A stretch of 64,000 nucleotides of DNA from Halorhodospira abdelmalekii (GTDB lineage Bacteria; Pseudomonadota; Gammaproteobacteria; Nitrococcales; Halorhodospiraceae), in NCBI RefSeq assembly GCF_016583625.1, contig NZ_NRRN01000001.1:1-64000 (forward strand). The letters run 5' to 3'. Positions 30,829-40,746 of the stretch are shown here, one piece after another. Below the pieces are notes generated by a model. The model did not search any database. It had not been told where the DNA came from and was given only the letters and a program-made list of their open reading frames with translations. Positions within the stretch are counted from its first letter, which is position 1, and every line of letters starts with the position of its first letter. The position numbers were made by a program, and so were the translations under genes.

Positions 30829-32502
30829 TCAGCATCGCTGCCGACTGCGCCGCGGAAGTGCCCACAGCAAGCTAACGACCCCGCAGAGGCCGAGCACCCA
30901 AGTCAGTGTCGAGAGCTCGTCCCATCCGCTCACCGGCTCGCCCTGCTGGGTTAAGACGGCGGCGATGATCAAAGCCCCACCAAGGATGGCCGCGTAGACA
31001 CGGCGCTGGCTGCGTTCGAGCTCTCCGCGCAGCTGTTCCATTTCGTCGCCGTGGTGCTGAAGTTCACAACGCATGGTGTGCAGATCGTTCAGCCCCCGCT
31101 CAAGCCGATTTGGCAACTCGGGGAGTTTTTCGCCCCACTCTGGCAATTGCCGCTGCACCCTACGCCAGACCGCCTGTGGCCCGAGCTCATCGCGCATCCA
31201 GCCTTCGAGGAAGGGCTTAGCGGTCGTCCACAGATCTAGATCGGGATAGAGCGTGCGGCCCAAACCTTCGACGTTGAGCAACGTCTTTTGTAGCAGCACC
31301 AGCTGCGGTTGGACCTCCATATCGAAACGCCGCCCGGTCTGAAAGAGACGGATCAAGAGCTGGGCGAGCGAGATCTCGTGCAGCGGGCGCTCGAAGATCG
31401 GCTCACAGACGGTGCGAATCGCCGCCTCAAGTTCATCGACACGGGTCGTCTCGGCGACCCAGCCCGATTCGACGTGCAGCTCGGCCACGCGGCGGTAATC
31501 GCGGTTAAAGAAGGCTAAAAAGTTACCGGCTAAGTAGTGGTGATCGACCGGTGCTAAAGAGCCCATGATGCCGAAGTCGATGGCGATATAGCGCGGTTCC
31601 TGTTTACGCTCCGGATCGACGAAGATATTGCCCGGATGCATATCGGCGTGAAAAAAACTGTGCCGGAAGACTTGCGTGAAAAAGATCTCGGTGCCCCGCT
31701 CGGCGAGACGCCGCAGATCGATGCCGTGCGCCCGCAATGCCGGAATATCGCTGACCGGGATGCCGTGTACTCGCTCCATGACCAGAACATCCCGGCTGGT
31801 ATAGCGCCAATGGATCGCCGGTACGTAGAGCAGATCGGAGTCGAGAAAGTTGCGCCGCAGCTGCGAGGCGTTCGCCGCCTCCCGCATCAGGTCGAGCTCG
31901 TCGTAGAGGTTCTTCTCAAGTTCAGCGATGATCTCGACCGGATGCAAGCGCTTAGCATCAGGTACGTAGCGCTCGGTCATCCGTGCAGCGGCGTAGAGGA
32001 GCTCAAGATCGTGGCCGATTACCGCCCGAATGCCGGGCCGTACTACCTTGACGACGACCGCGGTGCCGTCGTGCAGACGCGCACTGTGGACTTGGGCAAT
32101 CGATGCTGAGGCGATCGGTGTATCATCAAACTCCGCAAAGAGAGTCGCTAGCGGAGCACCGCAACTGCGCTCGATGATGCGCCGAGCATCCTCGCAAGGA
32201 AAGGGAGGCACCCGATTTTGCAGCAGTGCGAGCTCATCGGCGATATCACTTGGCAGTAAATCGCGGCGCGTCGAGAGGATTTGCCCGAGCTTGACGAAGA
32301 TCGGCCCGAGCTCTTCGAGCGCACAGCGCAGTCGCACGCCGCGCGGCACGCGGTGGCGCCGCGCCCACCGCCACGGCATCAACGGGCCGAGAAAGCGCAC
32401 TGGGCTGAGCAGCGGGATCGCCAGCACCACCTCGTCGACGCCGTGGCGCAGCATTGCCAGCTGAATGCGCGTCAGCCGAAAGAGTTGTCGAGGGCCGATC
32501 AT
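30829..32502 (-). CDS. ubiB: Ubiquinone biosynthesis accessory kinase-like protein UbiB
   Basis: 557 residues (546 in E. coli). The ABC1/ADCK atypical-kinase fold shows the KxGQ motif [16 protein letters not shown], the Ala-rich loop [13 protein letters not shown] and the catalytic-like [10 protein letters not shown] and IDFGIMG. Two C-terminal hydrophobic segments ([16 protein letters not shown], and a second ending LWALP) anchor it in the membrane. It supports ubiquinone synthesis; its ATPase role is known but not its substrate. It is 19 bp downstream of ubiE. ubiJ, which usually lies between the two, is absent. Confidence 0.95.
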   Translation of the reverse strand: MIGPRQLFRLTRIQLAMLRHGVDEVVLAIPLLSPVRFLGPLMPWRWARRHRVPRGVRLRCALEELGPIFVKLGQILSTRRDLLPSDIADELALLQNRVPPFPCEDARRIIERSCGAPLATLFAEFDDTPIASASIAQVHSARLHDGTAVVVKVVRPGIRAVIGHDLELLYAAARMTERYVPDAKRLHPVEIIAELEKNLYDELDLMREAANASQLRRNFLDSDLLYVPAIHWRYTSRDVLVMERVHGIPVSDIPALRAHGIDLRRLAERGTEIFFTQVFRHSFFHADMHPGNIFVDPERKQEPRYIAIDFGIMGSLAPVDHHYLAGNFLAFFNRDYRRVAELHVESGWVAETTRVDELEAAIRTVCEPIFERPLHEISLAQLLIRLFQTGRRFDMEVQPQLVLLQKTLLNVEGLGRTLYPDLDLWTTAKPFLEGWMRDELGPQAVWRRVQRQLPEWGEKLPELPNRLERGLNDLHTMRCELQHHGDEMEQLRGELERSQRRVYAAILGGALIIAAVLTQQGEPVSGWDELSTLTWVLGLCGVVSLLWALPRRSRQRC

Positions 32503-32521
32503 AAAGCGACGGCGCTAGCGG

Positions 32522-33271
32522 TCAATAGACCCAGCCGGTGTGGATAGCGACCACCCCGGCAGAGAGCAATTTGTACTCACAATCCTCAAAACCGGCTTCG
32601 CCCATCATACCAGCCAGGGTCGGTGCATCCGGGTGGACTCGGATCGATTCAGCCAAGTAGCGGTAGCTATCGGCGTCGCTAACGATCAGCCGGCCCATGA
32701 ACGGCATCACCTTGAAGGAGTAAAAATCGTAAGCCGGACGCAGTGCCGGGATGTAGACGTGGGAGAATTCCAGAATCATCGCCCGACCGCCGGGCCGTAG
32801 GATGCGGCGCATCTCGCGCAGCGCCTGCTCCTTATGGGTGACGTTGCGCAAGCCAAAACCGATCGTAACCCGGTCGAAAGAGGCGTCGGGAAAGGGCAGC
32901 GACTCGGCGTTACAGAGCGCGTAAGCGGCCCGCTCATCGACCCCCTCATTAATGAATCGATCGCGCCCACGACGCAACATCGCTGCATTGATATCACTGA
33001 GGACGACGCGGCCGTCGGCCCCGATGCGATCCAACGCCAAGCGCGCCAGATCACCGGTGCCACCAGCGAGATCAAGGACTTGATGACCGGGACGAAGAAA
33101 AGTCTGGGCGATCGCCTGACGTTTCCATAGCCGGTGGAGCCCGGCCGACATCAGATCGTTCATCAAGTCGTAGCGATCGGCCACGGAATCGAAGACGGAC
33201 CCGACGTGTCGGGCCTTCTCGTTGACCGGAACCTCGCGATAACCAAAATGGGTGGTCTTTTCTTCGCTCAC
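32522..33271 (-). CDS. ubiE: Demethylmenaquinone/2-polyprenyl-6-methoxy-benzoquinol methyltransferase UbiE
   Basis: 249 residues, as usual (251 in E. coli). The family signature [20 protein letters not shown] with [17 protein letters not shown] is followed by the SAM motif [12 protein letters not shown] and [12 protein letters not shown]. It ends with HTGWVY (family usually GFKF/GYKY). It carries out the C-methylation in ubiquinone and, where present, menaquinone synthesis. It is 38 bp downstream of hslU on the same strand. Confidence 0.97.
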   Translation of the reverse strand: MSEEKTTHFGYREVPVNEKARHVGSVFDSVADRYDLMNDLMSAGLHRLWKRQAIAQTFLRPGHQVLDLAGGTGDLARLALDRIGADGRVVLSDINAAMLRRGRDRFINEGVDERAAYALCNAESLPFPDASFDRVTIGFGLRNVTHKEQALREMRRILRPGGRAMILEFSHVYIPALRPAYDFYSFKVMPFMGRLIVSDADSYRYLAESIRVHPDAPTLAGMMGEAGFEDCEYKLLSAGVVAIHTGWVY

Positions 33272-33309
33272 ACTCTCTCCCTCAACCTGCGTTGAATCGT
33301 CGGCCCGTG

Positions 33310-34641
33310 CTACAGGATGTAGCGGCTTAAATCTTCGTTGGCTGCCAACCCGGCTAGGTGTTCATCGACATAGGCCGCATCGACGGTGAACTTCCGCCCA
33401 CTCAGGTCGGCCGCCTCGAAGGAGAGCTGCTCAAGTAGCCGCTCCATGACCGTATGCAGACGTCGGGCACCGATATTCTCTGTCGTCTCGTTGACCTGAC
33501 GGGCCACCTCAGCGATGCGCCGCACCCCATCATCCGTGATCGTCAACTCAACCCCTTCGGCCGCCATCAACGCCTGGTATTGCGCCACTAGTGAGCTATC
33601 CGGTTCCGTCAGAATGCGCACAAACTCCTCGGCGCCCAACGCACTGAGCTCGACCCGGATCGGCAACCGGCCCTGCAACTCCGGAATCAGATCGGAGGGT
33701 TTAGCAACATGAAACGCCCCCGAGGCGATAAAGAGAATATGATCGGTGCGCACCATGCCGTGCTTGGTCGAGACGGTCGCCCCCTCGACAAGCGGGAGCA
33801 GATCGCGCTGCACCCCCTCCCGTGAGACATCGCCTCCGCCGCTGTGTTCGGCACGTTTGGTGACCTTGTCGATCTCATCGAGAAAGACGATGCCCTGCTG
33901 CTCAACCCGCTGTACGGCCTCGGCCTTGATCTCTTCGTCGTTGACGAGTTTGGCTGCCTCTTCATCGCGAAGTACGCGACGCGCCTCGCGAAGCGGCAGT
34001 TTGCGGCGCTTGGTGCGCTCTTGGCCGAGGTTGCGGAAGAGGCCCTGCAGTTGGTTCGACATCTCCTCCATTCCGGGAGGAGCCATGATCTCGACACCGG
34101 GGCCACCCGCCTGCACCTCGATCTCGATCTCCCGGTCATCGAGATCACCGCTACGGATCTTGCGGCGGAACTTTTCGCGCGTGGCATTTTCGACGCGCTC
34201 TGATTCACCACTGCTGCTAGGCCTCGGCAGCAGTGCATCCAAGAGGCGTTCCTCAGCGGCGTACTCAGCCTGCTGACGCATCCGCTGTATCGCCTCTTCG
34301 CGGACCAACTTCAGCGCCAAATCGGCCAAATCGCGCACAATCGATTCGACATCACGGCCGACGTAGCCGACCTCAGTAAATTTGGTTGCCTCAACCTTAA
34401 TAAAGGGAGCACGTGCTAAGCGCGCCAACCGCCGCGCAATCTCGGTCTTGCCGACCCCGGTCGGCCCGATCATTAAGATGTTCTTCGGGGTAATTTCGTT
34501 GCGCAGAGGCTCATCGACTTGCATACGCCGCCAACGGTTGCGCAACGCAATGGCAACCGCCCGCTTGGCGTCCGCTTGGCCGACGATGTGCTTATCGAGC
34601 TCCTGGACAATCTCCCGAGGGGTCATCGTGGCTTCAGACAT
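33310..34641 (-). CDS. hslU: HslUV protease ATPase subunit HslU
   Basis: 443 residues, exactly the E. coli size. The start [22 protein letters not shown] is typical. Walker A is [15 protein letters not shown], Walker [10 protein letters not shown], with the pore motif GYVGRD, and the C-terminal EDLSRYIL tail inserts into HslV. It unfolds substrates and feeds them to HslV. It is only 2 bp downstream of hslV. Confidence 0.98.
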   Translation of the reverse strand: MSEATMTPREIVQELDKHIVGQADAKRAVAIALRNRWRRMQVDEPLRNEITPKNILMIGPTGVGKTEIARRLARLARAPFIKVEATKFTEVGYVGRDVESIVRDLADLALKLVREEAIQRMRQQAEYAAEERLLDALLPRPSSSGESERVENATREKFRRKIRSGDLDDREIEIEVQAGGPGVEIMAPPGMEEMSNQLQGLFRNLGQERTKRRKLPLREARRVLRDEEAAKLVNDEEIKAEAVQRVEQQGIVFLDEIDKVTKRAEHSGGGDVSREGVQRDLLPLVEGATVSTKHGMVRTDHILFIASGAFHVAKPSDLIPELQGRLPIRVELSALGAEEFVRILTEPDSSLVAQYQALMAAEGVELTITDDGVRRIAEVARQVNETTENIGARRLHTVMERLLEQLSFEAADLSGRKFTVDAAYVDEHLAGLAANEDLSRYIL

Positions 34642-34643
34642 GC

Positions 34644-35201
34644 TTACTGCTCCTCGACCGCCGCATCGGGCAGGGTTTCGATGGTGATATGGTGATTGGT
34701 GTAGACGCAGATATCGCCGGCAATCTCAAGGGCGCGTCGGGTAATGGCCGCCGCTGAGAGTTCGGTGCTGCTAACCAGTGCCCGCGCGGCCGCCTGTGCG
34801 TAAGGCCCACCAGAACCAACGGCCATTAACTGATCCTCCGGCTCGATGACATCGCCCGTACCGGAAAGCGTCAAGATGGTGCTGTTGTCGGCGACCACCA
34901 GTAACGCTTCAAGGCGCCGCAGCACACGATCGGAGCGCCACTCCTTGGCCAATTCGACGGCGGCCCGTGCCAGTTGGCCGTGGTGTTTTTCGAGCTGACC
35001 CTCGAAGCGCTCAAAGAGGGTAAAGGCGTCAGCCGTAGCACCGGCAAATCCAGCCAGCACTTGCCCGTGATAGAGCCGCCGCACCTTGCGCGCATTGCCC
35101 TTGAGCACGGTGTGACCAAGGGTGACCTGCCCGTCGCCACCGAGGGCAACAGACCCGGCGCGCTGTACGGCTAAGATGGTGGTTCCGTGTAGCTGTTCCA
35201 A
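34644..35201 (-). CDS. hslV: HslUV protease peptidase subunit HslV
   Basis: 185 residues from a TTG at 35201 ([14 protein letters not shown]), chosen because relatives start with a short M-E-x-x-x-G-TT peptide; a GTG at 35216 would add five residues. The catalytic N-terminal Thr follows a six-residue propeptide at the conserved [24 protein letters not shown] and [16 protein letters not shown] are near-invariant. It forms the proteasome-like double hexamer capped by HslU. Confidence 0.95.
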   Translation of the reverse strand: MEQLHGTTILAVQRAGSVALGGDGQVTLGHTVLKGNARKVRRLYHGQVLAGFAGATADAFTLFERFEGQLEKHHGQLARAAVELAKEWRSDRVLRRLEALLVVADNSTILTLSGTGDVIEPEDQLMAVGSGGPYAQAAARALVSSTELSAAAITRRALEIAGDICVYTNHHITIETLPDAAVEEQ

Positions 35202-35230
35202 GGCCTCTCTCCACACTATCAGTCAAACGC

Positions 35231-36277
35231 TCAGTCATCTTTCCGTGTCTCGGTATCGGGGCGGTGCCGACGAGCCCGAGGGTGGGCACGATCGTAGACC
35301 TGAGCAAGGTATTGAAAATCGAGATGGGTGTAGATCTGCGTCGTCGACAGCGCAACGTGGCCGAGCAGTTCTTGGACGGCACGCAGGTTGCCGCTCGACT
35401 CCAGCAGATGAGTCGCAAAGGAGTGGCGCAGCATATGCGGGTGCAAATGCCGTGCTACACCGCTATGGCTGGCGAATCGCTGCAGCCGCAGTTGCACACT
35501 GCGGGCACCGAGTCGACGGCCGCGGCGACTGACGAAGAGGGCCGCCTCATCGGCGTGGGCGACACCGGGCCGCTGGCGCAGCCACCGCCTCACAGCCTCC
35601 CGAGCAATCCGCCCGACCGGCAGCACCCGCTCCTTATCACCTTTGCCGCACACCCGTACTGTACCAGAGGTCAGATCGATGTCCGCCAAATCGAGACCGA
35701 CCGCCTCACTCAAACGCAGTCCACTGGAGTAGATCAGCTCGAAGATTGCCAGATCGCGCTCATCGAGGATCGCGGCCATCCGTTCTGCTTCATCGCGCGC
35801 GTCTGCCACCGCTCTGGGCGCGCCTTGCCGAACCACTCGCTGCCCTTCGCCATCAAAGAGCGCGGCGACTTCGTCGGGATCGAGCGTATGTGGCAACTCT
35901 TTTCCCGTGCGCGGCACACTGACATCGACGGCCGGATTGACGGTACAGATCCCTTCGCGCTGTAAGAAGCGAAAGAGGGTGCGAATCGCCGATAAGCGGC
36001 GTGCTAGAGTCGTAGCCGAACGTCCTTGCCGGCGCCCCAGGGCGACAAAGGCGCGTACTGTCGTATCGTCTACTTGTCCCCAGTCGGCCAGACCGCGTTC
36101 CCAGCAGAAGCGGCCAAAAGCCGTTAAATCGAGTCCGTAATTGTAGCGGGTACGCGCGCTCATGCGTCGCTCATTTGCCAAATAGGCCATAAAACGCTGC
36201 AACGGCCCATCATAGGCCGGCGCATCGACTGCACCGCACGCTGTTACCGGTGGATCCGCCCGATCCACGCTGCTCAT
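35231..36277 (-). CDS. xerC: Tyrosine recombinase XerC, with internal insertion
   Basis: 348 residues against about 300 in E. coli. The N-terminal SAM-like core-binding domain (FMAYLANERRMSARTRYNYG) and the catalytic domain are complete. Catalytic residues appear as R in SSGLRLSEAVGL, K in GKGDKERVLP, HMLRHSFATHLLE, LLGH, and the nucleophile Tyr in TQIYTHLDF. The extra length comes from an N-terminal extension and an insertion of roughly 25 residues after DPDEVAALFDGEG (VVRQGAPRAVADARDEAER). It resolves chromosome dimers at dif with XerD. It overlaps DUF484 by 4 bp. Confidence 0.94.
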   Translation of the reverse strand: MSSVDRADPPVTACGAVDAPAYDGPLQRFMAYLANERRMSARTRYNYGLDLTAFGRFCWERGLADWGQVDDTTVRAFVALGRRQGRSATTLARRLSAIRTLFRFLQREGICTVNPAVDVSVPRTGKELPHTLDPDEVAALFDGEGQRVVRQGAPRAVADARDEAERMAAILDERDLAIFELIYSSGLRLSEAVGLDLADIDLTSGTVRVCGKGDKERVLPVGRIAREAVRRWLRQRPGVAHADEAALFVSRRGRRLGARSVQLRLQRFASHSGVARHLHPHMLRHSFATHLLESSGNLRAVQELLGHVALSTTQIYTHLDFQYLAQVYDRAHPRARRHRPDTETRKDD

Positions 36278-37050
36278 GCCCCTGTCCGGCCCCCCGCGGA
36301 AGCTGGCGTCAGCAGCCGCTGTAAGGTGCGTGCAACGATGGCTCCCAAGCGGCGCAGAAAGACCGTTCCCTGCTCCGGGTGGTAGCGCTGCGCATCACTG
36401 CTACCAATCCCCAAGACACCAAGTGGTCGATCCTCATAGAGCGGAACCACAGCCGCACTAGCGATTGTTGATGCAATCTCCGGGAAGAGACGCTCGGCTT
36501 GCGCCGTGGAGGGCGGACCGCAAACCGGCCTACCGTCGCTGAGCAACGCTCGGAACGGCTCAAGGGCAGCATCCGCGGGGCCACTGCACAACTCGCCCAT
36601 GGCCGACTCGGCAGCACACTGCGGCGGACACTCGCCTGGCTCCGCAATCAGTAGTAGACCCACTCCGTCGGCCTGGAACCCCTCGCGCAACCCGGCTCGC
36701 AAGCACTCGATAGCAGCCTGCAAATCGGCAGCACGCAACAGCTCTAAGGTCAACTCGTGCAACCGCTCTGCGGTCCTGTCGTTGTAGCGGGCGATGCGTA
36801 ACAATTCATCCAGGTTATGCCGCAGATCGCTATTCTCGCTTCGCAGTACAGAGACCTGTCGTTCGATCAGCGAACTGGCATCGCCACAGCGGTGGCGCAA
36901 CTCCAATTGCGCCAGCAGCTGCGGATAGCGCAATAGGAGATCGGGATGCATCGCGAGGTAAGTCGTCACCTCCGCTTCGCTCAATTCGGTCCGCGAGTGG
37001 TGCGGTGCGTCTTGACTCACGCTATCGATCTCTACCCCCCCGAGCGACAC
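36274..37050 (-). CDS. DUF484 family protein (GAF-like)
   Basis: About 258 residues from a GTG at 37050; a GTG at 37020 is also possible. The family pattern is an N-terminal helical part (EAEVTTYLAMHPDLLLRYPQLL), a coiled coil (VLRSENSDLRHNLDELLRIARYND), then a GAF-like domain (GVGLLLI, AAVVPLYEDRPLGVLGIGSSD, FLRRLGAIVARTL). No reaction is known. It is constantly found between dapF and xerC in gammaproteobacteria, as here. Confidence 0.88.
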   Translation of the reverse strand: MSLGGVEIDSVSQDAPHHSRTELSEAEVTTYLAMHPDLLLRYPQLLAQLELRHRCGDASSLIERQVSVLRSENSDLRHNLDELLRIARYNDRTAERLHELTLELLRAADLQAAIECLRAGLREGFQADGVGLLLIAEPGECPPQCAAESAMGELCSGPADAALEPFRALLSDGRPVCGPPSTAQAERLFPEIASTIASAAVVPLYEDRPLGVLGIGSSDAQRYHPEQGTVFLRRLGAIVARTLQRLLTPASAGGRTGA

Positions 37051-37124
37051 GCCCTGAACACTTCAACTTGATTCAATCAACCCGACTCTAGGGTAGACAG
37101 CGATCCATCCGGAGAGTAGCCCGG

Positions 37125-37961
37125 TCAATGCGCACTGGTCAGCCGAATCTCGCCACTAAAGACGCTGCGCGCGGGACCAGTCATCCACAACGGCTCCCCG
37201 GGGCCGGGCCAGTCTATCACGAGCTGCCCCCCTGGCAACTCGACCGTAACTTGTGCATCCAGCTCCCCCCGGCAGCGGCCGACAACGACAGCAGCACAGG
37301 CACCGGTGCCGCACGCTGGGGTCTCCCCCGCTCCGCGTTCGAAGACGCGCAGCCGAATGCGATTGCGCGCGCAGATCTGCATAAAGCCAACATTGACCCG
37401 TTTCGGAAAGCGTTCATGCGTTTCGAGCAAGCGGCCTAGCTCAGCGACCGGCGCTTCGCTCACATCGGTTACGCGCAGCACCGCGTGCGGATTGCCAAGC
37501 GAGACAGCACCGATGTCGTGTTCGCCGACAGACGTGGCCAGGGTGTAGTGATTCTGTTGGCGCTCGGCGATGAAGGGGATACGAGCCGGGTCAAGCTCAG
37601 GCACGCCCATATCGACCCGGATCGTTTCTGCGGTACCGATCTCTACGGTAGTCAGGCGCCCCGGAGTCTCAACGCGCAGAGACACCCCGGAAAAAAGACC
37701 GTGATCGACCAGGTAGCGCGCCAGGCAGCGCACCCCGTTGCCACAGTGCTCCGCCTCGCTGCCATCGGCGTTGTAGATCCGATAGCGCACATCGGCTCGC
37801 GGGTCGTTCGCCGCTTCGGCCACCAGCACCTGATCACAGCCCACCCCCCGGCGCCGATCGGCTAACGAGCGCACGCTCTGCGGATCAAGGTTGAGCCTCT
37901 GCGTAAGGCCGTTGAGCACGACAAAATCGTTGCCCAACGCCTCCATCTTGGTAAATTCCAT
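37125..37961 (-). CDS. dapF: Diaminopimelate epimerase
   Basis: 278 residues from ATG 37961 (MEFTKMEALGNDFVVL), with a GGAG ribosome-binding site 5 bases before; a GTG two codons earlier is possible. Both catalytic Cys are present, in EAEHCGNGVRCLARYL and in ETPACGTGACAAVVVG. It interconverts LL- and meso-diaminopimelate for lysine and peptidoglycan. lysA is 38 bp upstream, in the same operon. Confidence 0.97.
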   Translation of the reverse strand: MEFTKMEALGNDFVVLNGLTQRLNLDPQSVRSLADRRRGVGCDQVLVAEAANDPRADVRYRIYNADGSEAEHCGNGVRCLARYLVDHGLFSGVSLRVETPGRLTTVEIGTAETIRVDMGVPELDPARIPFIAERQQNHYTLATSVGEHDIGAVSLGNPHAVLRVTDVSEAPVAELGRLLETHERFPKRVNVGFMQICARNRIRLRVFERGAGETPACGTGACAAVVVGRCRGELDAQVTVELPGGQLVIDWPGPGEPLWMTGPARSVFSGEIRLTSAH

Positions 37962-37999
37962 GATCACTCCGGGCGCACCGTAGTTGCGATCCGATCGCC

Positions 38000-39262
38000 C
38001 TAGCCACCGACCAGGACGGATTCACCACGCATGAGATCGTCGATTGTCTCGCGCCGCCTGATCAGGTGGGCCTGAGCACCGTCGACCAGGACCTCGGGGG
38101 CACGGGGACGGCCGTTGTACTGTGAGGCCATCGCCGCACCGTAGGCCCCCGTGCAACGAATCGCCAAGACATCGCCAGGGGCAACAGCCAAGGGGCAGTG
38201 GCGGGCGAAGAGATCACTCGATTCACAGATCGGTCCGACCACCTCCCGGTCTCGTATCGGCTCATCGTCCCGGGTGATAAGCGGTTCGATGCGGTGAGCG
38301 GCATCGTAGAGTGCCGGTCGCAGATAGTCGTTCATCCCGGCATCGACGATGACCAGATCACGTCCAGCGCTCTGCTTAAGGTACTCCACCCGGGTCAGCA
38401 ACGCTCCGGCCTCGGCGACGATGGCACGCCCGGGTTCGACCAGCAGTTCAACACCGAGATCGCTCAGAGGAGCCGCAACCGCTGCGATGTGGTTTTGCGG
38501 ATCGGGAGGCTCCTCATCGACGTAGCGCACCCCGAGCCCGCCACCTACATCGACATGACCCATCGTGATACCGCGTTCGTGCAGCGTACGGACCAACGCT
38601 GCAGTGCGTTCAGCCGCCTCGCGCAGCGGAGCCACCGAGAGCAACTGCGAACCGATGTGAAACGCCACCCCCTCCACCGTCAGGTGAGGACTGGCAGCGG
38701 CGTGTTGATAGAGCGCCTCCGCCTCATCCAGGGCGATGCCGAACTTACTCTGCGCCAATCCGGTAGCGATGTAGGGGTGGGTCTGAGGATCGATATCGGG
38801 GTTAATACGCAGTGCGATCGGCGCCGGGTTTGCCGACTCGGCAGCGATGCCCTCAATGCGCTCCAGCTCGGCAGCGGATTCGACATTAAAACAGCGGATC
38901 CCGGCGAGCAGCGCACGGCGAATCTCCTTGACCGTCTTCCCCACGCCGGAGAAGACGATCCGCGCCGGATCGCCGCCGGCACGCAAGACCCGCGCTAGCT
39001 CACCGCCAGAGACGATATCGAACCCTGCCCCGCGCTGTGCGAGTAGGCTCAAGATCGCCAACGTCCCGTTCGCTTTAACGGCGTAGCAGAGGCTACCACG
39101 CCCGCGTAGGGCCTCTCGATAGGCGTCCCAGCGCACCTCGATCGCGTGGCGAGAGTAGACGTAGCAAGGCGTTCCGAAGCGCTGCGCGATATCGCGCAGT
39201 GGCACCGATTCGATCCACAATTCGCCCTCATCGTCACGGCGATAGCCGATGCTCGCACTCAT
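38000..39262 (-). CDS. lysA: Diaminopimelate decarboxylase
   Basis: 420 residues. PLP-binding Lys is in CYAVKANGTLAIL (about residue 60). The fold-III decarboxylase signatures GFDIVSGGELARVL, HVDVGGGLGVRY, EPGRAIVAEAG and ICESSDLFA (active-site Cys) follow. It makes lysine from meso-DAP. Its ATG overlaps the stop codon of the small lptM gene (ATGA), so the two are coupled. Confidence 0.97.
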   Translation of the reverse strand: MSASIGYRRDDEGELWIESVPLRDIAQRFGTPCYVYSRHAIEVRWDAYREALRGRGSLCYAVKANGTLAILSLLAQRGAGFDIVSGGELARVLRAGGDPARIVFSGVGKTVKEIRRALLAGIRCFNVESAAELERIEGIAAESANPAPIALRINPDIDPQTHPYIATGLAQSKFGIALDEAEALYQHAAASPHLTVEGVAFHIGSQLLSVAPLREAAERTAALVRTLHERGITMGHVDVGGGLGVRYVDEEPPDPQNHIAAVAAPLSDLGVELLVEPGRAIVAEAGALLTRVEYLKQSAGRDLVIVDAGMNDYLRPALYDAAHRIEPLITRDDEPIRDREVVGPICESSDLFARHCPLAVAPGDVLAIRCTGAYGAAMASQYNGRPRAPEVLVDGAQAHLIRRRETIDDLMRGESVLVGG

Positions 39263-39399
39263 GCCACCTCCTCAGCGGCCGGATCGGGATCCCCTCCAGC
39301 CTGCTCCTCCGGCAAGTAGAGATCCGTCTTCTGACCACAGCTCCAGAGCAGTAGTAAAAACGGCACGGACACCAGCCACCAGCGCCAAACTCCCGCCAC
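39259..39399 (-). CDS. lptM: LptM (YifL)-like small lipoprotein
   Basis: A 46-residue frame from a GTG at 39399, preceded by AGGAGG at good spacing. It reads a short hydrophobic signal (WWLVSVPFLLLLWS) then the lipobox Cys at residue 21 and CGQKTDLYLPEE. This matches the LptM/YifL pattern C-G-x-K-G-P-L-x-x-P. The family consists of outer-membrane lipoproteins that assist disulfide maturation of LptD. It overlaps lysA by 4 bp, the usual position in gammaproteobacteria. The tail is acidic (EEQAGGDPDPAAEE). Confidence 0.88.
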   Translation of the reverse strand: MAGVWRWWLVSVPFLLLLWSCGQKTDLYLPEEQAGGDPDPAAEEVA

Positions 39400-39442
39400 C
39401 CTAGCCTCCTGAACGACTCCTGCTAAAATACCACCCCATTAT

Positions 39443-39490
39443 AGCGGTATGGTGTCACAGTTCGAACGCGCTGGACCACAGCGGTATGGT
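39443..39490 (+). repeat. Two 11-bp direct repeats upstream of tal
   Basis: AGCGGTATGGT occurs at 39443-39453 and again at 39480-39490, 37 bp apart start to start (about 3.5 helical turns), in the lptM-tal divergent spacer. This may be an operator for either direction. I recognise no regulator for it. Confidence 0.5.
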
Positions 39491-39552
39491 TACTGTCCGA
39501 TAACCGCCAGCGCTCGGCCCCAGCCAGCGCCCCGCAAGCAGCGCGGCGCATT

Positions 39553-39580
39553 TTGAGCCATCGTTACCCATCGTTATACT
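39553..39580 (+). promoter_or_regulatory. Sigma-70-like promoter for tal
   Basis: TTGAGC (39553-39558), 16-bp spacer, TATACT (39575-39580), with the tal ATG 33 bp further. The -10 is strong and the -35 fair. Confidence 0.6.
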
Positions 39581-39613
39581 GATCCAACCATCAACAAAAT
39601 ATGGCGCTGCGTA

Positions 39614-40717
39614 ATGACAGACAATCCTCTTATCGGTTTAGCCGAGCTCGGCCAGAGTGTTTGGTACGACAACATCCATCGCGACCTGTTACCCGACGGG
39701 CTGCGTGCGCTCGTCGGCAGTGACCGGCTGTCTGGGGTAACCTCAAATCCTTCTATTTTTCAACAGGCTATAAGCGGCGGGTCGAGCTACGACACGGCGC
39801 TTGCAGAGTGGATCGCCGCTGGTGAACGGGAGCCAGAGACCCTCTATGAGCACCTCGCCATAGCCGATATTCGCAGCGCTGCCGATGTCCTGGCCCCGGT
39901 CTATTTGGAGACGGGGGGGCGCGACGGTTTCGTCAGTATCGAAGTCGCCCCGCAATTGGCCCACGATGCCGCCGGTACGATCAACGAGGCCCTGCGGCTG
40001 AACACGGCGATCGGGCGCGACAACGTCATGATCAAGGTGCCGGCAACATCCGCTGGGATCGAGGCGATTGCTGAGCTAACTGCCCAGGGCCTCTCCGTTA
40101 ACGCCACGCTGCTCTTCTCCGTCGAACGCTATCGGGCCGTCGCCGAGGCCTATCTGCAAGGCCTGCAGCGCCGGATCGAGGCCGGTGAACCGATCAACCA
40201 TATCGCCTCGGTCGCAAGCCTCTTTATCAGTCGGATCGATGCTCAGATCGATGCTCAGCTGCTGGAACGGGGCTGCGACGAACTGCTCGGCCAAGCCGCC
40301 ATCATTAACGCGCGCTGCGCTTACCGTGTCTACCGTGAACTCTTCCATAGCGGCGTCGGCGCTGCGCTTGAGCGCCACGGCGGGCAATCGCAGAGACTGT
40401 TGTGGGCCAGTACGGGTGTCAAAGATAAACGCTATCCGCCGACTTACTACGTCGATGCCCTCGCCGCCCCCGAGACCGTGACGACGCTGCCCCCGGCGAC
40501 TTACGAAGCCTATCGCATCGAGGGCGTACCGAAGCCGCGCCTACTCGAAGATTTAGAGGCGGCTCCGCGGCAGTGGGAGCAACTGCAAGCGGCTGGTATC
40601 GACACCGAAGCCGTCTTGGAGAGACTCGAGCAACAAGGGATTGAGGCCTTCGTCAAGGCTCATCAAGGGTTGCTGCAAGATCTAGCGGCCAAGGTCGAGC
40701 GCATCGCCGCTGGCTAA
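39614..40717 (+). CDS. tal: Transaldolase
   Basis: 367 residues, the longer type-2 transaldolase (about 360 residues, as in actinobacteria and cyanobacteria) rather than the 317-residue TalB. Motifs are GVTSNPSIFQQAI near the N-terminus and the Schiff-base Lys in VMIKVPATSAGIEAI. Late blocks are VASLFISRIDAQID and STGVKDKRYPPTYYVDAL. It exchanges dihydroxyacetone units in the pentose-phosphate pathway. It stands with apaH, 29 bp downstream. Confidence 0.94.
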   Translation: MTDNPLIGLAELGQSVWYDNIHRDLLPDGLRALVGSDRLSGVTSNPSIFQQAISGGSSYDTALAEWIAAGEREPETLYEHLAIADIRSAADVLAPVYLETGGRDGFVSIEVAPQLAHDAAGTINEALRLNTAIGRDNVMIKVPATSAGIEAIAELTAQGLSVNATLLFSVERYRAVAEAYLQGLQRRIEAGEPINHIASVASLFISRIDAQIDAQLLERGCDELLGQAAIINARCAYRVYRELFHSGVGAALERHGGQSQRLLWASTGVKDKRYPPTYYVDALAAPETVTTLPPATYEAYRIEGVPKPRLLEDLEAAPRQWEQLQAAGIDTEAVLERLEQQGIEAFVKAHQGLLQDLAAKVERIAAG

Positions 40718-40746
40718 GCCGCAATCGTGTTGAGGGGAGGCGAGCA

